From assembly GCA_905214105.1 (NCBI GenBank), contig CAJMKK010000001.1:124001-188000 (forward strand): 64,000 nucleotides of DNA. The letters are read 5' to 3'. The notes under the pieces were generated by a model. The model made no database searches. It saw only the letters and a list, made by a program, of their open reading frames with translations, and had not been told where the DNA came from. Of the stretch, positions 7,945-16,291 are shown in pieces (position 1 is the first letter of the stretch; each line of letters begins with the position of its first letter). This DNA comes from an uncultured bacterium. GTDB taxonomy: Bacteria > Actinomycetota > Coriobacteriia > Coriobacteriales > Coriobacteriaceae. Both the position numbers and the translations under genes were made by a program.

Positions 7945-7985
7945 AATGAGCACGTGAACATTTGACAATGAGCACGTTAACATCC
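7945..7985. promoter_or_regulatory. Tandem LacI-type operators in the lacG/lacI divergent region
   Basis: Two near-identical sites, ATGAGCACGTGAACATT (7946-7962) and ATGAGCACGTTAACAT (7968-7983), 22 bp apart, so on the same face of the helix. A third copy is at 8099. They are expected to bind the adjacent LacI protein and to control lacG-lacE. The 335-bp gap has no gene. Confidence 0.7.
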
Positions 7986-8058
7986 GGCTGGGATGTATAG
8001 AAACAAAACAACTTCAAACAGCCGCGAACGGTTGTATTTGTTCGGTAAGCGGTTTTGA

Positions 8059-8088
8059 TTGACAGAAGTTTTCATGTTGTGGTATATG
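8059..8088 (+). promoter_or_regulatory. Sigma-70-like promoter for the LacI regulator
   Basis: TTGACA (8059-8064) and TATATG (8083-8088) are separated by 18 nt. The operator at 8099 overlaps the expected transcription start, which implies autoregulation. Confidence 0.55.
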
Positions 8089-8098
8089 GCTCGGGTAT

Positions 8099-8116
8099 CA
8101 TGAGCACGTTATCAAT
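8099..8116. promoter_or_regulatory. Third LacI-type operator, at the regulator promoter
   Basis: CATGAGCACGTTATCAAT repeats the pair at 7946 and 7968 with a changed right half-site. It lies just downstream of the -10 box. Confidence 0.6.
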
Positions 8117-8166
8117 GTATGTACGATGCGCCATGGGCGCGGGGAATAGTTGGGAAGCAGGTTAGC

Positions 8167-9204
8167 GTGAAAGGCATGGCTCAGCAGACAAGGAATGGTC
8201 GTTCGGCGAGCGCGGCAGAGGTTGCGGCGCTCGCTGGCGTGAGCCGCCAGACTGTGTCTCGCGTGGTCAACGGTATGCCCAACGTGACGGAAAAGACGCG
8301 CAAGCGCGTGCTGGCCGCCATGGAAGAGCTGGGCTTTCGTCCCAATTTTGCTGGAGCGGCGTTGCGCGGCGGGTCGTATCGTTCTATTGGCCTGTGCATG
8401 TACAACATCACACGTGTCGGTAACCTGGCGACGCTCGAGGGTATCATGCAAGCGGCGCGCGAGCACGATTTTGCCGTCACTATGATCGAGATGGGCGGCG
8501 ACAAGCCCTATGCACTTGCCGATGCCTCGCGCCGCATGGTCGAGCGACCCGTCGACGGCATGATTCTCAACATGAACCGCATGGCTCCCGATTTTGAGGA
8601 GTTTGTTCCCCAGCCGGGAGTGCGAACGGTCATCCTGTCCATGTATGCGCATCCGCGCTGCACGACGATCGACTCCGACCAGTATGGTTCGTGCGAGCTG
8701 TTGACCAATTATCTGCTGGAACATGGTCACTCGAATATGCGGTTTGTGGCGGGTCCGGAAAACTCGATTTCCTCGCGTTTTCGTGAGGCCGGTTGGCGCG
8801 ATACGCTGGGTCGTGCTCATGTCGATGCCGCTCCGATGCTGCGTGGCGATTGGAGTGCGGACAGTGGGTACGCCATGGGCGAGCGGATTGCGGCCGAGGT
8901 GCTTGCCGGCGGGTCGCAGGCGCCGACTGCCGTGCTTGCGGCAAATGACCAGATGGCGCTGGGCGTTATCGCCGCGCTCGAGAACGCGGGCCTGTCCGTG
9001 CCCGACGACGTGAGCGTGGTTGGTATCGACGACGCACTCGAGGGACTTGTTCCTCACAATCGGCTGACGACGCTGCGATTTGATTTGCGCGGTGTCGGTA
9101 AGCTTGCGTTTGAGGCGGCGATTGGAGAGAGCTCGTCTATCGAGGCGATTCATGTGCCGAGTACGCTGGTCGAACGCTCGACTGTTAGGGACATACGGGG
9201 TTAG
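8167..9204 (+). CDS. LacI-family transcriptional repressor, lac module 1
   Basis: A 345-residue LacI/GalR regulator. The N-terminal helix-turn-helix and hinge (ASAAEVAALAGVSRQTVSRV, then VNG) carry a recognition helix starting RQ. A periplasmic-binding-protein-like effector domain follows (about 65-345) with the conserved ANDQMALGVIAAL and DDVSVVGIDDALEG stretches. GTG 8167 was chosen because GCAGG lies at a suitable distance; ATG 8176 is an alternative. It is transcribed away from lacG-lacE and flanked by three copies of its probable operator. It is closely related to the regulators at 13121 and 23179, with which it shares the phrase VDGMxxxMNRMAPDFExF, so the three are paralogues. Confidence 0.88.
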   Translation: MKGMAQQTRNGRSASAAEVAALAGVSRQTVSRVVNGMPNVTEKTRKRVLAAMEELGFRPNFAGAALRGGSYRSIGLCMYNITRVGNLATLEGIMQAAREHDFAVTMIEMGGDKPYALADASRRMVERPVDGMILNMNRMAPDFEEFVPQPGVRTVILSMYAHPRCTTIDSDQYGSCELLTNYLLEHGHSNMRFVAGPENSISSRFREAGWRDTLGRAHVDAAPMLRGDWSADSGYAMGERIAAEVLAGGSQAPTAVLAANDQMALGVIAALENAGLSVPDDVSVVGIDDALEGLVPHNRLTTLRFDLRGVGKLAFEAAIGESSSIEAIHVPSTLVERSTVRDIRG

Positions 9205-9212
9205 GTCCTACT

Positions 9213-9363
9213 CCGTTTGTCTCGGTCTGTAACAGGTAGACGGTCAAAAGCGGGCTACGTGTTACAGATTTAGATTCTTCGGAAAGCACAATCCTGTTCA
9301 TCTCGATCTGTAACAGCTAGAACCCAAAAACTCGGCTAGATGTTACAGATCGAGACAAACGGC
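9213..9363. repeat. Nested inverted repeat, family D, copy 2
   Basis: It starts 9 nt after the LacI stop codon. Outer arms CCGTTTGTCTCG...CGAGACAAACGG enclose two palindromes (9216-9278 and 9298-9358) made of CTGTAACAG/TGTTACAG half-sites and GCTAG/CTAGA cores, as in copy 1. Both copies sit between a regulator (+) and the terminator of a PTS/GH1 operon (-). Confidence 0.8.
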
Positions 9364-9375
9364 CCCCAGGTCGAA

Positions 9376-9425
9376 CAAAAACAAAAGGCCGGGGGCGGCG
9401 CGCCGTGTGACGTGCCGCCCCCGGC
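9376..9425 (-). terminator. Terminator of the lacE-lacG operon, module 2
   Basis: GCCGGGGGCGGC and GCCGCCCCCGGC form a 12-bp GC stem. On the minus strand it is followed by TTTTGTTTTTG. It lies about 55 nt past the lacG2 stop. Confidence 0.9.
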
Positions 9426-9478
9426 TGAGAAATGGGGACAAGTTATGTGAGTGGGGCAATTCTGCTCGCCGCAAGCCG

Positions 9479-10918
9479 CTAGTCCAGACGACGGGTCTGC
9501 GCCACGTGCTTGTACCAGTAGGCGCTTGCCTTGGGCGTGCGCTTCTGGGTTTCAAAGTCTACGTAGAAGAAGCCATAGCGCTTGTTGTAGCCGTTGGTCC
9601 AAGAGAACTGATCCTGCAGGCTCCACAGGAAGTAGCCGCCCACGTTGACGCCCACCTCCATGGCCTTGAGCAACCAGCGCAGGTGCTGCTCGATGTAGTC
9701 GATGCGCGGCTGGTCATCCACAAAACCGTCCTTGTAGGGGTCCTTGTAGCCCATGCCGTTCTCGGTGATGAAGATCTGCTTGTAGTTGGGGTAGCGCTGC
9801 TTAATGTAGACGAGCAGATCGAACAGACCCTCGGGATAGATGATCCAGTCCCAGTCGGTGGTGGGGATGCCGGGCTTGTTCACATGCTCGCCAATGCCCT
9901 TGACGCGCCAGCGGCCGGTGCCCTTCTCGCCCGTACCGTTGTGGTGCAGGTCGTTCTCGCCATCGTAAGCCTTCAAAAAACGGCACTGGTAGTTGTTGAC
10001 ACCCAGGTAGTCGTTGTAGAGCGCTGCCTCGCGCATAATCTCGAGGTCCTCGTTCTGGATCTCGATGGTGCCGCCCGAGACGGCAGCCAGGCGGTTGGCG
10101 CACTCGAGGGTGTCGGGGGCATAGTCGCCGCGGAAGGTGGCGTCGAGCAAAAACTGGTTCTGCAGCACGTGCTCGTTGTTGGCGGCCTTGATGTCGGCGG
10201 GGTCGTTCTCGTTGAGCGGGTACTTAAACTCCAGCGACTGAATGACGCCGATCTTGCCCTTAAAACCACCGTTGTGGAAGGCCAGTACTGCCTTGGCGTG
10301 GGCGAGCATCATGTTGTGCTCGCACTGGAAAGCCTCGGCCAGATGCGCCTTGACGCCGCCGGGGAAGGTGCCCTCGATGTAGGTGTTGGAGGCGTCGGCC
10401 CAGATCTCGTTAAAGGTGAACCAGTAGGTTACCTGGTCGGCGTACTCCTTAAAGCAGAAGGTGGCAAAGTCCACAAAGGCGTCGATGGTCTCGCGGTTGA
10501 GGAAGTCGCCCTTCTCAAAGAGGGGCAGCGGCGTGTCAAAGTGATGCAGCGTGACAAACGGCTCAACGTGGTGCTTGTGGCACTCGGCGAAGAGATCGTG
10601 GTAGAACTGGACACCCTCGGGGTTGATCTCGCCGGTGCCGTTGGGGAAGATGCGACTCCAGGCGATGGAGAGGCGGATGCCGTTGATGCCGAACTCCTCG
10701 CACAGCTCCAAATCGACGGGGTACTGGTTGTAAAAGTCCGAAGCGGGATCGGGGGAGAAACGGCCCTGGGCCTCCAGGAAGTCGTCCCAGGCAACCTTGC
10801 CCTTACCGTGAGTGCGGGTCTCGCCCTCTACCTGGTAGGCAGCGGTGGCGCCGCCAAAGACAAAGTCCTCGGGAAACTGCGCAGGCGGGTTGGTGACGCT
10901 AGCAGGATTAACGGACAT
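9479..10918 (-). CDS. 6-phospho-beta-galactosidase-like GH1 enzyme, module 2
   Basis: A 479-residue GH1 phospho-glycosidase. The acid/base Glu is about residue 171 (YWFTFNEI) and the nucleophile Glu 386 (FITENG). The WSLQDQFSWTNGYNKRYGFF block near the C-terminus carries the phosphate-recognition Lys/Tyr shared with LacG. It is paralogous to the enzyme at 6383 but clearly diverged along its length. It is the second gene after its EIICB, 70 nt downstream, the reverse of the module 1 order. The substrate is probably lactose-6-phosphate or another phospho-beta-galactoside; a phospho-beta-glucosidase role is possible. Confidence 0.88.
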   Translation of the reverse strand: MSVNPASVTNPPAQFPEDFVFGGATAAYQVEGETRTHGKGKVAWDDFLEAQGRFSPDPASDFYNQYPVDLELCEEFGINGIRLSIAWSRIFPNGTGEINPEGVQFYHDLFAECHKHHVEPFVTLHHFDTPLPLFEKGDFLNRETIDAFVDFATFCFKEYADQVTYWFTFNEIWADASNTYIEGTFPGGVKAHLAEAFQCEHNMMLAHAKAVLAFHNGGFKGKIGVIQSLEFKYPLNENDPADIKAANNEHVLQNQFLLDATFRGDYAPDTLECANRLAAVSGGTIEIQNEDLEIMREAALYNDYLGVNNYQCRFLKAYDGENDLHHNGTGEKGTGRWRVKGIGEHVNKPGIPTTDWDWIIYPEGLFDLLVYIKQRYPNYKQIFITENGMGYKDPYKDGFVDDQPRIDYIEQHLRWLLKAMEVGVNVGGYFLWSLQDQFSWTNGYNKRYGFFYVDFETQKRTPKASAYWYKHVAQTRRLD

Positions 10919-10948
10919 GATGAAATATCCAATCGTCTAAATCGAAGT

Positions 10949-10976
10949 GCCAGCCGGTCTTGGATGGTCGGCTGGC
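10949..10976 (-). other. Intercistronic hairpin between lacE2 and lacG2
   Basis: GCCAGCCG (10949-10956) pairs with CGGCTGGC (10969-10976) in the 70-nt gap. There is no T-run. This is the second lac module with such a structure between its two genes. Confidence 0.5.
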
Positions 10977-10988
10977 CCTGAGCGTTAC

Positions 10989-12764
10989 TTACTTCGAGAG
11001 TTGCTCGCTTACGAAGGCGAGAGACTTGTCGCCGTTCTGGGAGAGCTCGATGTATTGCTTACCGCGGCAGGCGACGCACTTGTTGCCCACGCGCTCGCAG
11101 TCCTTCTGCAGGTCTGCCAGGTAGCTTGCGGCCTGCGGGGCCAGGACGACCAGGTCAAAGTCGGGGAGCATATCCACGTGGTTGCCATAGGCCTCGGCAG
11201 CGGTCTCCAGATTGATGCCGCGCTCCTTGGCAGCCTTGGCCAGCGCGTTGGCGAGCAGGCCCGAGGTTCCGCCACCCTGGCAGAGCACGAGCACGCGCTT
11301 GCCGTTGAGGTCGCTGGCGGTCGTAGCCTCGGCAGCGGGTGCTGCGGAAGCGGCGGGGGCGTCAGCCTTCACGGTCTCGGCGGCAGCGCCGGCGGCAACG
11401 CTCTTGGCATCGGCCTTGCCCTGGAAGGCATCGTTGAGCTTGGCAGCCTTCTCGGCGTTCTTGGCGGCGAGCTCCTCCTGGGAGATCTCGGCCTCCTCGG
11501 CGCACTTCTGGGCGTCATAGGCACGGAAGAACGGGTAGTACAGGGCAAAGTCGACGATCAGGATGATGGCGAGCATCACAAAGGCGAGCGGCTGGAAGCC
11601 CAAGCCCATGATGGTGCCGATGGGGCCGGGGACGGTCCAAGGCAGGGTGTACATAAAGCCGTTCATGCCCAAGAAGTCGATAAAGATCTTGAGGATCCAG
11701 ATGTTGGCGATCGGGGCAAAAACAAACGGGACAAAGAAGACGGGGTTGAGCACGATGGGCGCGGCGAACAGCAGCGGCTCGTTGACAGCAAAGCAGACCG
11801 GGACGATGGCGGCCTTACCGACGGCGCGCATCTCCTGGGATTTGGCCAGGAAGCAGAACATGAAGACCAGGACGAGCGTGGCACCGGTGCCGCCCATGCA
11901 GACGACGAAGTACTGGGCACCCTGGGTCAGGACAGCGGAAGCGTGCTGGCCGGCCTGGAACGCAGCCAGGTTGTCGGTCATGTTGGCGACGAGGGCGGCG
12001 GCGATGGCGGGCTCGACGATCGAGGGGCCGTGGACGCCCACGAACCAGAAGAGGCTCATAGCGCCGTAGATCACAGCGAGGCCGATGTAGCCGTCGGCGG
12101 CGGTGAACAGGGGCTGGAACACCTGGATGACGCCCTGGGCAAAGCAGAAGCCAAAGGCAGCACGGAAGACGATATCAAAGACCCAAAAGACGGTGATGCA
12201 GACGGAGAAGGGGATGATGTCCTTAAAGGTCTGCGAGATGTTGGGCGGAACCTGCTCGGGCATCTTGACGGTGATGTTGCGCTTGATGAAGAACTTGTAG
12301 ATGATGCCGGTCACAAACGCAGCGATGAAGGCGGTTAGCAGGCCCTTGGAACCAAGATAGGTGGTGTTGAAGCCGCTGGCGGCGTCCGTGGCGATCGTGT
12401 CGCTCGAAAGGAGCAAGAAGCCGATGATGGCCGCGCACATGCACGAGATAAAGTTGATCTGGTTGTTCTTGGGCAGGTCGCGGTTCTGGGCGTCGGCGAA
12501 GTGCTTGGCCGTGGTGGCGGCACAGGCGATGGCCAGGATGCCCATGGAGTAGTTGTAGCACTTCCACAGGGCGTTGTTGATGTCATCGGGCCAATAGAAA
12601 CCCCAGATGTTGGGGACCGAGGCTACCAGGCAGAAGATGGACGAGAAGATGATGATGGGGATGACGGAGATAAAGCCGTCGCGGATCGCCTTGAGGTACT
12701 TGTTGCGGGCGATCGCGTTGAAAAAGGGCTGGCCCTTTTCGATGATGGCGATGAGTTGCTCCAT
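10989..12764 (-). CDS. Lactose/cellobiose-type PTS EIICB transporter, module 2
   Basis: A 591-residue EIICB of the lactose family. The N-terminal EIIC (IEKGQPFFNAIARNKYLKAI; about ten membrane helices to about residue 410) is followed by an Ala/Lys-rich linker (about 415-485) and an EIIB domain with phospho-Cys about 495 in VLVLCQGGGTS. It diverges clearly from module 1 (the P-loop is AGAG there and GGGT-like here), so it may have another substrate. It is the first gene of its operon, followed by the GH1 gene. Two operator-like sites lie in the 355-bp gap to the divergent LacI gene. No EIIA is encoded beside it. Confidence 0.9.
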   Translation of the reverse strand: MEQLIAIIEKGQPFFNAIARNKYLKAIRDGFISVIPIIIFSSIFCLVASVPNIWGFYWPDDINNALWKCYNYSMGILAIACAATTAKHFADAQNRDLPKNNQINFISCMCAAIIGFLLLSSDTIATDAASGFNTTYLGSKGLLTAFIAAFVTGIIYKFFIKRNITVKMPEQVPPNISQTFKDIIPFSVCITVFWVFDIVFRAAFGFCFAQGVIQVFQPLFTAADGYIGLAVIYGAMSLFWFVGVHGPSIVEPAIAAALVANMTDNLAAFQAGQHASAVLTQGAQYFVVCMGGTGATLVLVFMFCFLAKSQEMRAVGKAAIVPVCFAVNEPLLFAAPIVLNPVFFVPFVFAPIANIWILKIFIDFLGMNGFMYTLPWTVPGPIGTIMGLGFQPLAFVMLAIILIVDFALYYPFFRAYDAQKCAEEAEISQEELAAKNAEKAAKLNDAFQGKADAKSVAAGAAAETVKADAPAASAAPAAEATTASDLNGKRVLVLCQGGGTSGLLANALAKAAKERGINLETAAEAYGNHVDMLPDFDLVVLAPQAASYLADLQKDCERVGNKCVACRGKQYIELSQNGDKSLAFVSEQLSK

Positions 12765-12822
12765 GCAAAGCTCCTAAGAGTCGGTGGGTTAGCAACGATG
12801 GTAGCTTTTGGCGTTCGGTTGC

Positions 12823-12845
12823 CAAAATGTTGACGTTGCCATTTT
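12823..12845. promoter_or_regulatory. LacI-type operator 1 of lac module 2
   Basis: AAATGTTGACGTTGCCATTT is the inverted form of the site at 12944 with a single change, and has an AACGTT-like core. It lies about 60 nt before the EIICB start. Confidence 0.65.
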
Positions 12846-12905
12846 GCGACACAAAAAAAGACGCGAACCAGTGGTTCCTGTGCCTGCGAACCATCGATTC
12901 CTTAC

Positions 12906-12920
12906 GCGTAAACGTTTGAG
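12906..12920. promoter_or_regulatory. Possible catabolite-type LacI/CcpA site
   Basis: GCGTAAACGTTTGAG resembles a generic LacI/CcpA operator (AAACGTTT core) and differs from the two module-specific sites that flank it. It is a weak single-site call. Confidence 0.3.
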
Positions 12921-12943
12921 CCGCCCGGTGGCTCTGTGGTTGC

Positions 12944-12965
12944 GCAATGGCAACGTTAACATTTG
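12944..12965. promoter_or_regulatory. LacI-type operator 2 of lac module 2
   Basis: CAATGGCAACGTTAACATTT pairs with the site at 12823. ATG-xx-AACGTT-xx-CAT is palindromic. The two sites are 121 bp apart, permitting looping. The rest of the 12765-13120 gap shows no gene. Confidence 0.65.
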
Positions 12966-13120
12966 GGCGACAAAAGCCGTTCGGGGAAGCAAGATTGTCG
13001 GTGAACGGTAGGTTTTGGGTGGTAAACGTATTGTGGGGGAGGTGTTGGATATACTTGAAGGCGTTCATTTGACTGCGTAGGGTGCCGCCAATGGCATCGT
13101 TGACATAGAAAGATCGACCT

Positions 13121-14125
13121 ATGGCCGCTGTTAAAAAATCGGTTTCCGTTAAGGACGTGGCGCGTCTCGCGGGCGTCTCGGAGCAGACGGTCTCGCGCAC
13201 CGTGCACGATTCGCCCAGCGTGCGCCCCGAGACCAAGGAGCGCGTGCGTGCCGCCATGCGCGAGCTGGGGTATCGACCCAATTTTGCCGGTCGATCGCTG
13301 CGCCGCGGCAAGTTTAAGACCGTCGGCGTCGCCATGTTCAACATTACCGGCACCGGCAACCTCGACCGCATGGAGGGCTTTGCCGCCGCGGCCGACAAAC
13401 ATGGCTATGCCATCACCCTAACTAAAGTAGACGGGCATCCGTATACCCTCGAGAGTGCATCGTCGCGCATGAGCGCGCTGCCGGTGGATGGCATGGTTGT
13501 GATCATGAATCGCATGCCGGCGGACTTTGGCACCTTCGAGCCGCTGCCCGGCATGCAGACGGTGCTCGTTACCATGCTGGAGCACCCGCTCTGTTCAACG
13601 GTCGATAACGACCAGTTCGATTGCTCGCGCCAGGTGGTCGAGTACTTGTTGGAGCAGGGGCACAAGACCGTGCACTTTATCTCATGCCCCGAGCGCTCGC
13701 TTTCGGGCATGCAGCGCGAGGAAGGCTGGCGTGAGACACTGCGCGCACATGGTATTGAGCCGCCGCGACTCGTCCGTGGCGATTGGACGGCACAGAGCGG
13801 ATATGCTGCCGGTCAGGCTCTAGCGTACGATCCGACCTGTACCGCCATCTATGCTTCCAACGATGCCATGGCCTACGGCTGCATTCGCGGGCTCGAGTCG
13901 CGCGGGAAACGCGTGCCCCAGGACGTGAGCGTAGTGGGTGTTGACGACAGCCTGGGCGACATCGTGCCCGACCGTCGCCTGACCACGGTGCGCTTTAACA
14001 ACAGGCGTGTCGGCATGTGGGCGGTCGACAAGATCGCCGGTGCCGAGGGGGTTGCGTCTGGCGTGGAGCACATGCTGATCCCCGGCGTGCTCGTAGAGGG
14101 CGATACGGTGCGCGATGTACGCTAG
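13121..14125 (+). CDS. LacI-family transcriptional repressor, lac module 2
   Basis: A 334-residue LacI/GalR regulator with helix-turn-helix SVKDVARLAGVSEQTVSRTV (recognition helix starting EQ) and an effector domain ending in the typical QDVSVVGVDDSLGD segment. The ATG follows only a weak GAAAG. It is divergent from the module 2 EIICB and most likely binds the AATGGCAACGTTAACATT-type sites between them. Together with the regulators at 8167 and 23179 it forms a paralogous set whose operators share the GTTAACA half-site but differ in the other half. The inducer is unknown. Confidence 0.88.
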   Translation: MAAVKKSVSVKDVARLAGVSEQTVSRTVHDSPSVRPETKERVRAAMRELGYRPNFAGRSLRRGKFKTVGVAMFNITGTGNLDRMEGFAAAADKHGYAITLTKVDGHPYTLESASSRMSALPVDGMVVIMNRMPADFGTFEPLPGMQTVLVTMLEHPLCSTVDNDQFDCSRQVVEYLLEQGHKTVHFISCPERSLSGMQREEGWRETLRAHGIEPPRLVRGDWTAQSGYAAGQALAYDPTCTAIYASNDAMAYGCIRGLESRGKRVPQDVSVVGVDDSLGDIVPDRRLTTVRFNNRRVGMWAVDKIAGAEGVASGVEHMLIPGVLVEGDTVRDVR

Positions 14126-14155
14126 AGGCGGACCTGTTTGGGTTGCCGCTAACTG

Positions 14156-14170
14156 TGTTCGATATTGTTC
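14156..14170. promoter_or_regulatory. Candidate DeoR-type box upstream of lacF
   Basis: TGTTCGATATTGTTC, the clearest copy of the GTTC-box family. The 213-bp gap before lacF also has AT-rich, GTTCA/TGAAC-containing sequence near 14194-14215. Confidence 0.5.
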
Positions 14171-14338
14171 AGATTGGTTTAAAAACCGTTCACGGGCGAA
14201 AAATGACCGTTCATAGCTTGAAATTACGTTTTGCGCTGTTCTTTTTTGTTTGAATGTTAATGTTTCTGTCATACACAACGCAGCGCGTATGCCCGGACGC
14301 GATGCTCTCCATTGGTTCATATGTGAAAGGAACGCAAC

Positions 14339-14677
14339 ATGGCAACCAAAGAAGAAATCTCGATGGTTGGATTCGAGATTGTCGCATACGCAGGTGACGC
14401 CCAGACCGATCTGCTTGCAGCGCTCGATGCTGCTCGCGAGGGTGATTTTGAGAAGGCCGAACAGCTGCACAAGGATGCCAGCGATGCACTTATCGGCGCC
14501 CATGACACGCAGACCAAGCTGCTTTCGCAGGAGGCCGGCGGCGGCGAGATGGAGATGACCTTCATCATGGCTCACGCCCAGGACACTCTCATGACCACTA
14601 TGATCCTGGAGAAGCAGGCCCGCTTTACCATCGATGCCTACAAGCGCATCGCTGAGCTCGAGGCCAAGCTCGCCTAA
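14339..14677 (+). CDS. lacF: Lactose-type PTS EIIA component
   Basis: A 112-residue EIIA-Lac, a small all-helical trimeric phosphocarrier that passes phosphate from HPr to the EIIB cysteine. The full family pattern is seen: N-terminal EEISMVGFEIVAYAGDA, middle LHKDASDALIGAHDTQT, and the phospho-histidine about residue 79 in FIMAHAQDTLMT. GAAAGGAACGC precedes the ATG. It is monocistronic, with its own upstream region and terminator. It is the only EIIA of this class in the window, so it must serve both EIICB proteins or share the work with genes outside. Confidence 0.93.
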   Translation: MATKEEISMVGFEIVAYAGDAQTDLLAALDAAREGDFEKAEQLHKDASDALIGAHDTQTKLLSQEAGGGEMEMTFIMAHAQDTLMTTMILEKQARFTIDAYKRIAELEAKLA

Positions 14678-14705
14678 CGAGCTCGCACAACCTCGTCCCC
14701 TTCCA

Positions 14706-14738
14706 AAAACCCTGCCGCTATCCGCGGCAGGGTTTTTC
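14706..14738 (+). terminator. Terminator of lacF
   Basis: CCCTGCCGC-TATCC-GCGGCAGGG followed by TTTTTCTG, about 30 nt after the stop. Confidence 0.92.
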
Positions 14739-14842
14739 TGTATCTCACCTATCTAGGTTGCGGCGAAATAGGGGCCGACAGCCCCAAATGACCCGCTTTT
14801 CCCGTCCCCGGAGGATCGGTTGGCAGCGCTCGCCACGAAACT

Positions 14843-14980
14843 GGCTCATCTACTACGTTTAACCCGATACCCTCGAACACACCCGCGTTTCATGAAAAAC
14901 CGCAGGACTTCTACCTGCGGTTTTGTTTTTCCGCTTTGTGGCATGGTCGGGGATGGGCGGTTAAACGTAGTAGATGAGCC
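14843..14980. repeat. Long inverted repeat, family A, copy 2
   Basis: Perfect 21-bp arms (GGCTCATCTACTACGTTTAA plus C, and inverse) enclose about 96 nt with an internal hairpin AAAACCGCAGG/CCTGCGGTTTT and a downstream GGTCGGGGATGGGCGG block like that of copy 1. It lies in the 416-nt gap between lacF and the membrane protein gene; nothing else is recognisable there. Confidence 0.8.
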
Positions 14981-15093
14981 CATTTCATGGCGGGCGGATC
15001 ATGCAGCAGCCTGTTGCACCTCCTGCCGTTCAGTTTTTCGATGGGTGGGTATACTTTCCACCGCAATACAGGCCGGAATGAGGAGGTATCCAA

Positions 15094-16107
15094 ATGCCGG
15101 ACAACGGATCAATTCAAAAAAGAGACGCGTATGAGATGGCTCATGGGCGTCCTGTCCAGATAACCGAGCATACGACGGTAACCGAGCTGCAGCCCAGCCT
15201 GTCCGATGTCGTGTGCGCAAACAAAAAGCTGCAGATTGGCTTTATCGTTGCGCTCGTGGTGCTGGCGCTGCTGTCGGGCTTTGTAGCTCGTCCGCATTTT
15301 GCCGATACCAAGACTTGGGACTCCACCATCGAGGTCATCGATCAAAAGAAAGGTAACGTACTGGCGCTCACGACCTCGTGCGTGGCGCTATCTGCGGGCA
15401 TTACCGCGCTGCCGGGTGATACGGGAACGCCGGTTGCCGAGCAGCTCGCGCAGCTTTCAGGCAACTTGGGCATCGTGCTTGCCGTGCTCTATCTCGAGAA
15501 ATATCTGCTGACTATTTTGTGGTCGGTTGGCCTAGGCATCTTAATCCCGTTTGCGTTGGTGCTCTTTGCGGTGTCGCTTGGCATTCATGGGCGCTGGAGC
15601 ACGAGCGCCGTCCTGCGCCGCGTGGCGACTCGCGTGCTGGTGGTTGCCATGATCGGCATGGCGTTGGTGCCTGCAAGCGTATGGGTGTCGCAAAAGGTCG
15701 ACGAAACGTATCGAGTGAGCATCGAGGCAGCCGAGCAAAAGGCGGCCGACGCTGCGAGTGCGGCAGATGGCGACAGCTCCAAAGCAAGCAAGAAAAAGAC
15801 CGAGTCCACAGAGTCCAAGAACGTGCTTGAACAGCTTGCCGACGGTGCCTCGAGCCTGGTCACGTCGGTAACCAGTGGTGCCAAGCAAATGACCGATGAG
15901 ATCGTGCAGCAGGTGACCGATTTGATCGAAGGCGTCATCGTGATGATCGTGACCTCGTGCGTTATCCCGCTGCTGGTGCTTGTGGCGTTTCTGTGGCTGG
16001 GCCACACCCTGCTGGGGATTGATATCTCCGGTCCCGCGAACTATCTGACGGGTCGTTTCTTGAGCGCTCCGTCCAAACATGCCAAGAAGAACAGGCAGTC
16101 TGAGTAG
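15094..16107 (+). CDS. Membrane protein of unknown function
   Basis: 337 residues, not recognised. A cytoplasmic N-terminus (about 1-48) precedes a hydrophobic helix (about 49-68, IGFIVALVVLALLSGFVA), an outside segment (about 70-145), two closely spaced helices (about 150-175 and 186-205), a long charged segment rich in Ala, Asp, Ser and Lys (about 210-275, coiled-coil-like) and a last helix (about 283-310). The C-terminus is basic. AGGAGG precedes the ATG. It sits alone between lacF and lacA and has its own terminator, so no operon partner suggests a role. The topology resembles a signalling or anchoring protein more than a transporter. Confidence 0.8.
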   Translation: MPDNGSIQKRDAYEMAHGRPVQITEHTTVTELQPSLSDVVCANKKLQIGFIVALVVLALLSGFVARPHFADTKTWDSTIEVIDQKKGNVLALTTSCVALSAGITALPGDTGTPVAEQLAQLSGNLGIVLAVLYLEKYLLTILWSVGLGILIPFALVLFAVSLGIHGRWSTSAVLRRVATRVLVVAMIGMALVPASVWVSQKVDETYRVSIEAAEQKAADAASAADGDSSKASKKKTESTESKNVLEQLADGASSLVTSVTSGAKQMTDEIVQQVTDLIEGVIVMIVTSCVIPLLVLVAFLWLGHTLLGIDISGPANYLTGRFLSAPSKHAKKNRQSE

Positions 16108-16141
16108 CTAAAACAGCTGTATATACCGGGGAATACCGCCG

Positions 16142-16181
16142 AAGGGGCGGCCGAGACACGTTCTCGGCCGCCCTTTTGTTT
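16142..16181 (+). terminator. Terminator of the membrane protein gene
   Basis: GGGCGGCCGAGA and TTCTCGGCCGCCC form a long GC stem with a small loop, followed by TTTTGTTTG. Confidence 0.9.
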
Positions 16182-16236
16182 GTTGAACACATGGTCGCTA
16201 CGTCTGCGCCGGGCTCAAACGGTCGGCAATCATCCG

Positions 16237-16253
16237 TGAACGGTATTTGTTCA
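16237..16253. promoter_or_regulatory. Candidate regulator box 1 upstream of lacA
   Basis: TGAACGGTATTTGTTCA is a near-palindrome (TGAAC...GTTCA). The same TGAACGGTAnTTGTTC occurs at 44251 upstream of pyruvate formate-lyase, so it may be a broader regulator site. Confidence 0.5.
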
Positions 16254-16291
16254 AAAAAGAACAAAGTTAAACAAATAATGGTTGCAACCTA

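Noticed and set aside
9213..9363. CRISPR array
   Set aside because: The repeated CTGTAACAG units are inverted rather than directly repeated with unique spacers, and no cas gene is present.
15094..16107. Reading the membrane protein as a PTS or lac operon component
   Set aside because: It has its own strong ribosome-binding site and terminator, no PTS motif, and different neighbours on both sides.
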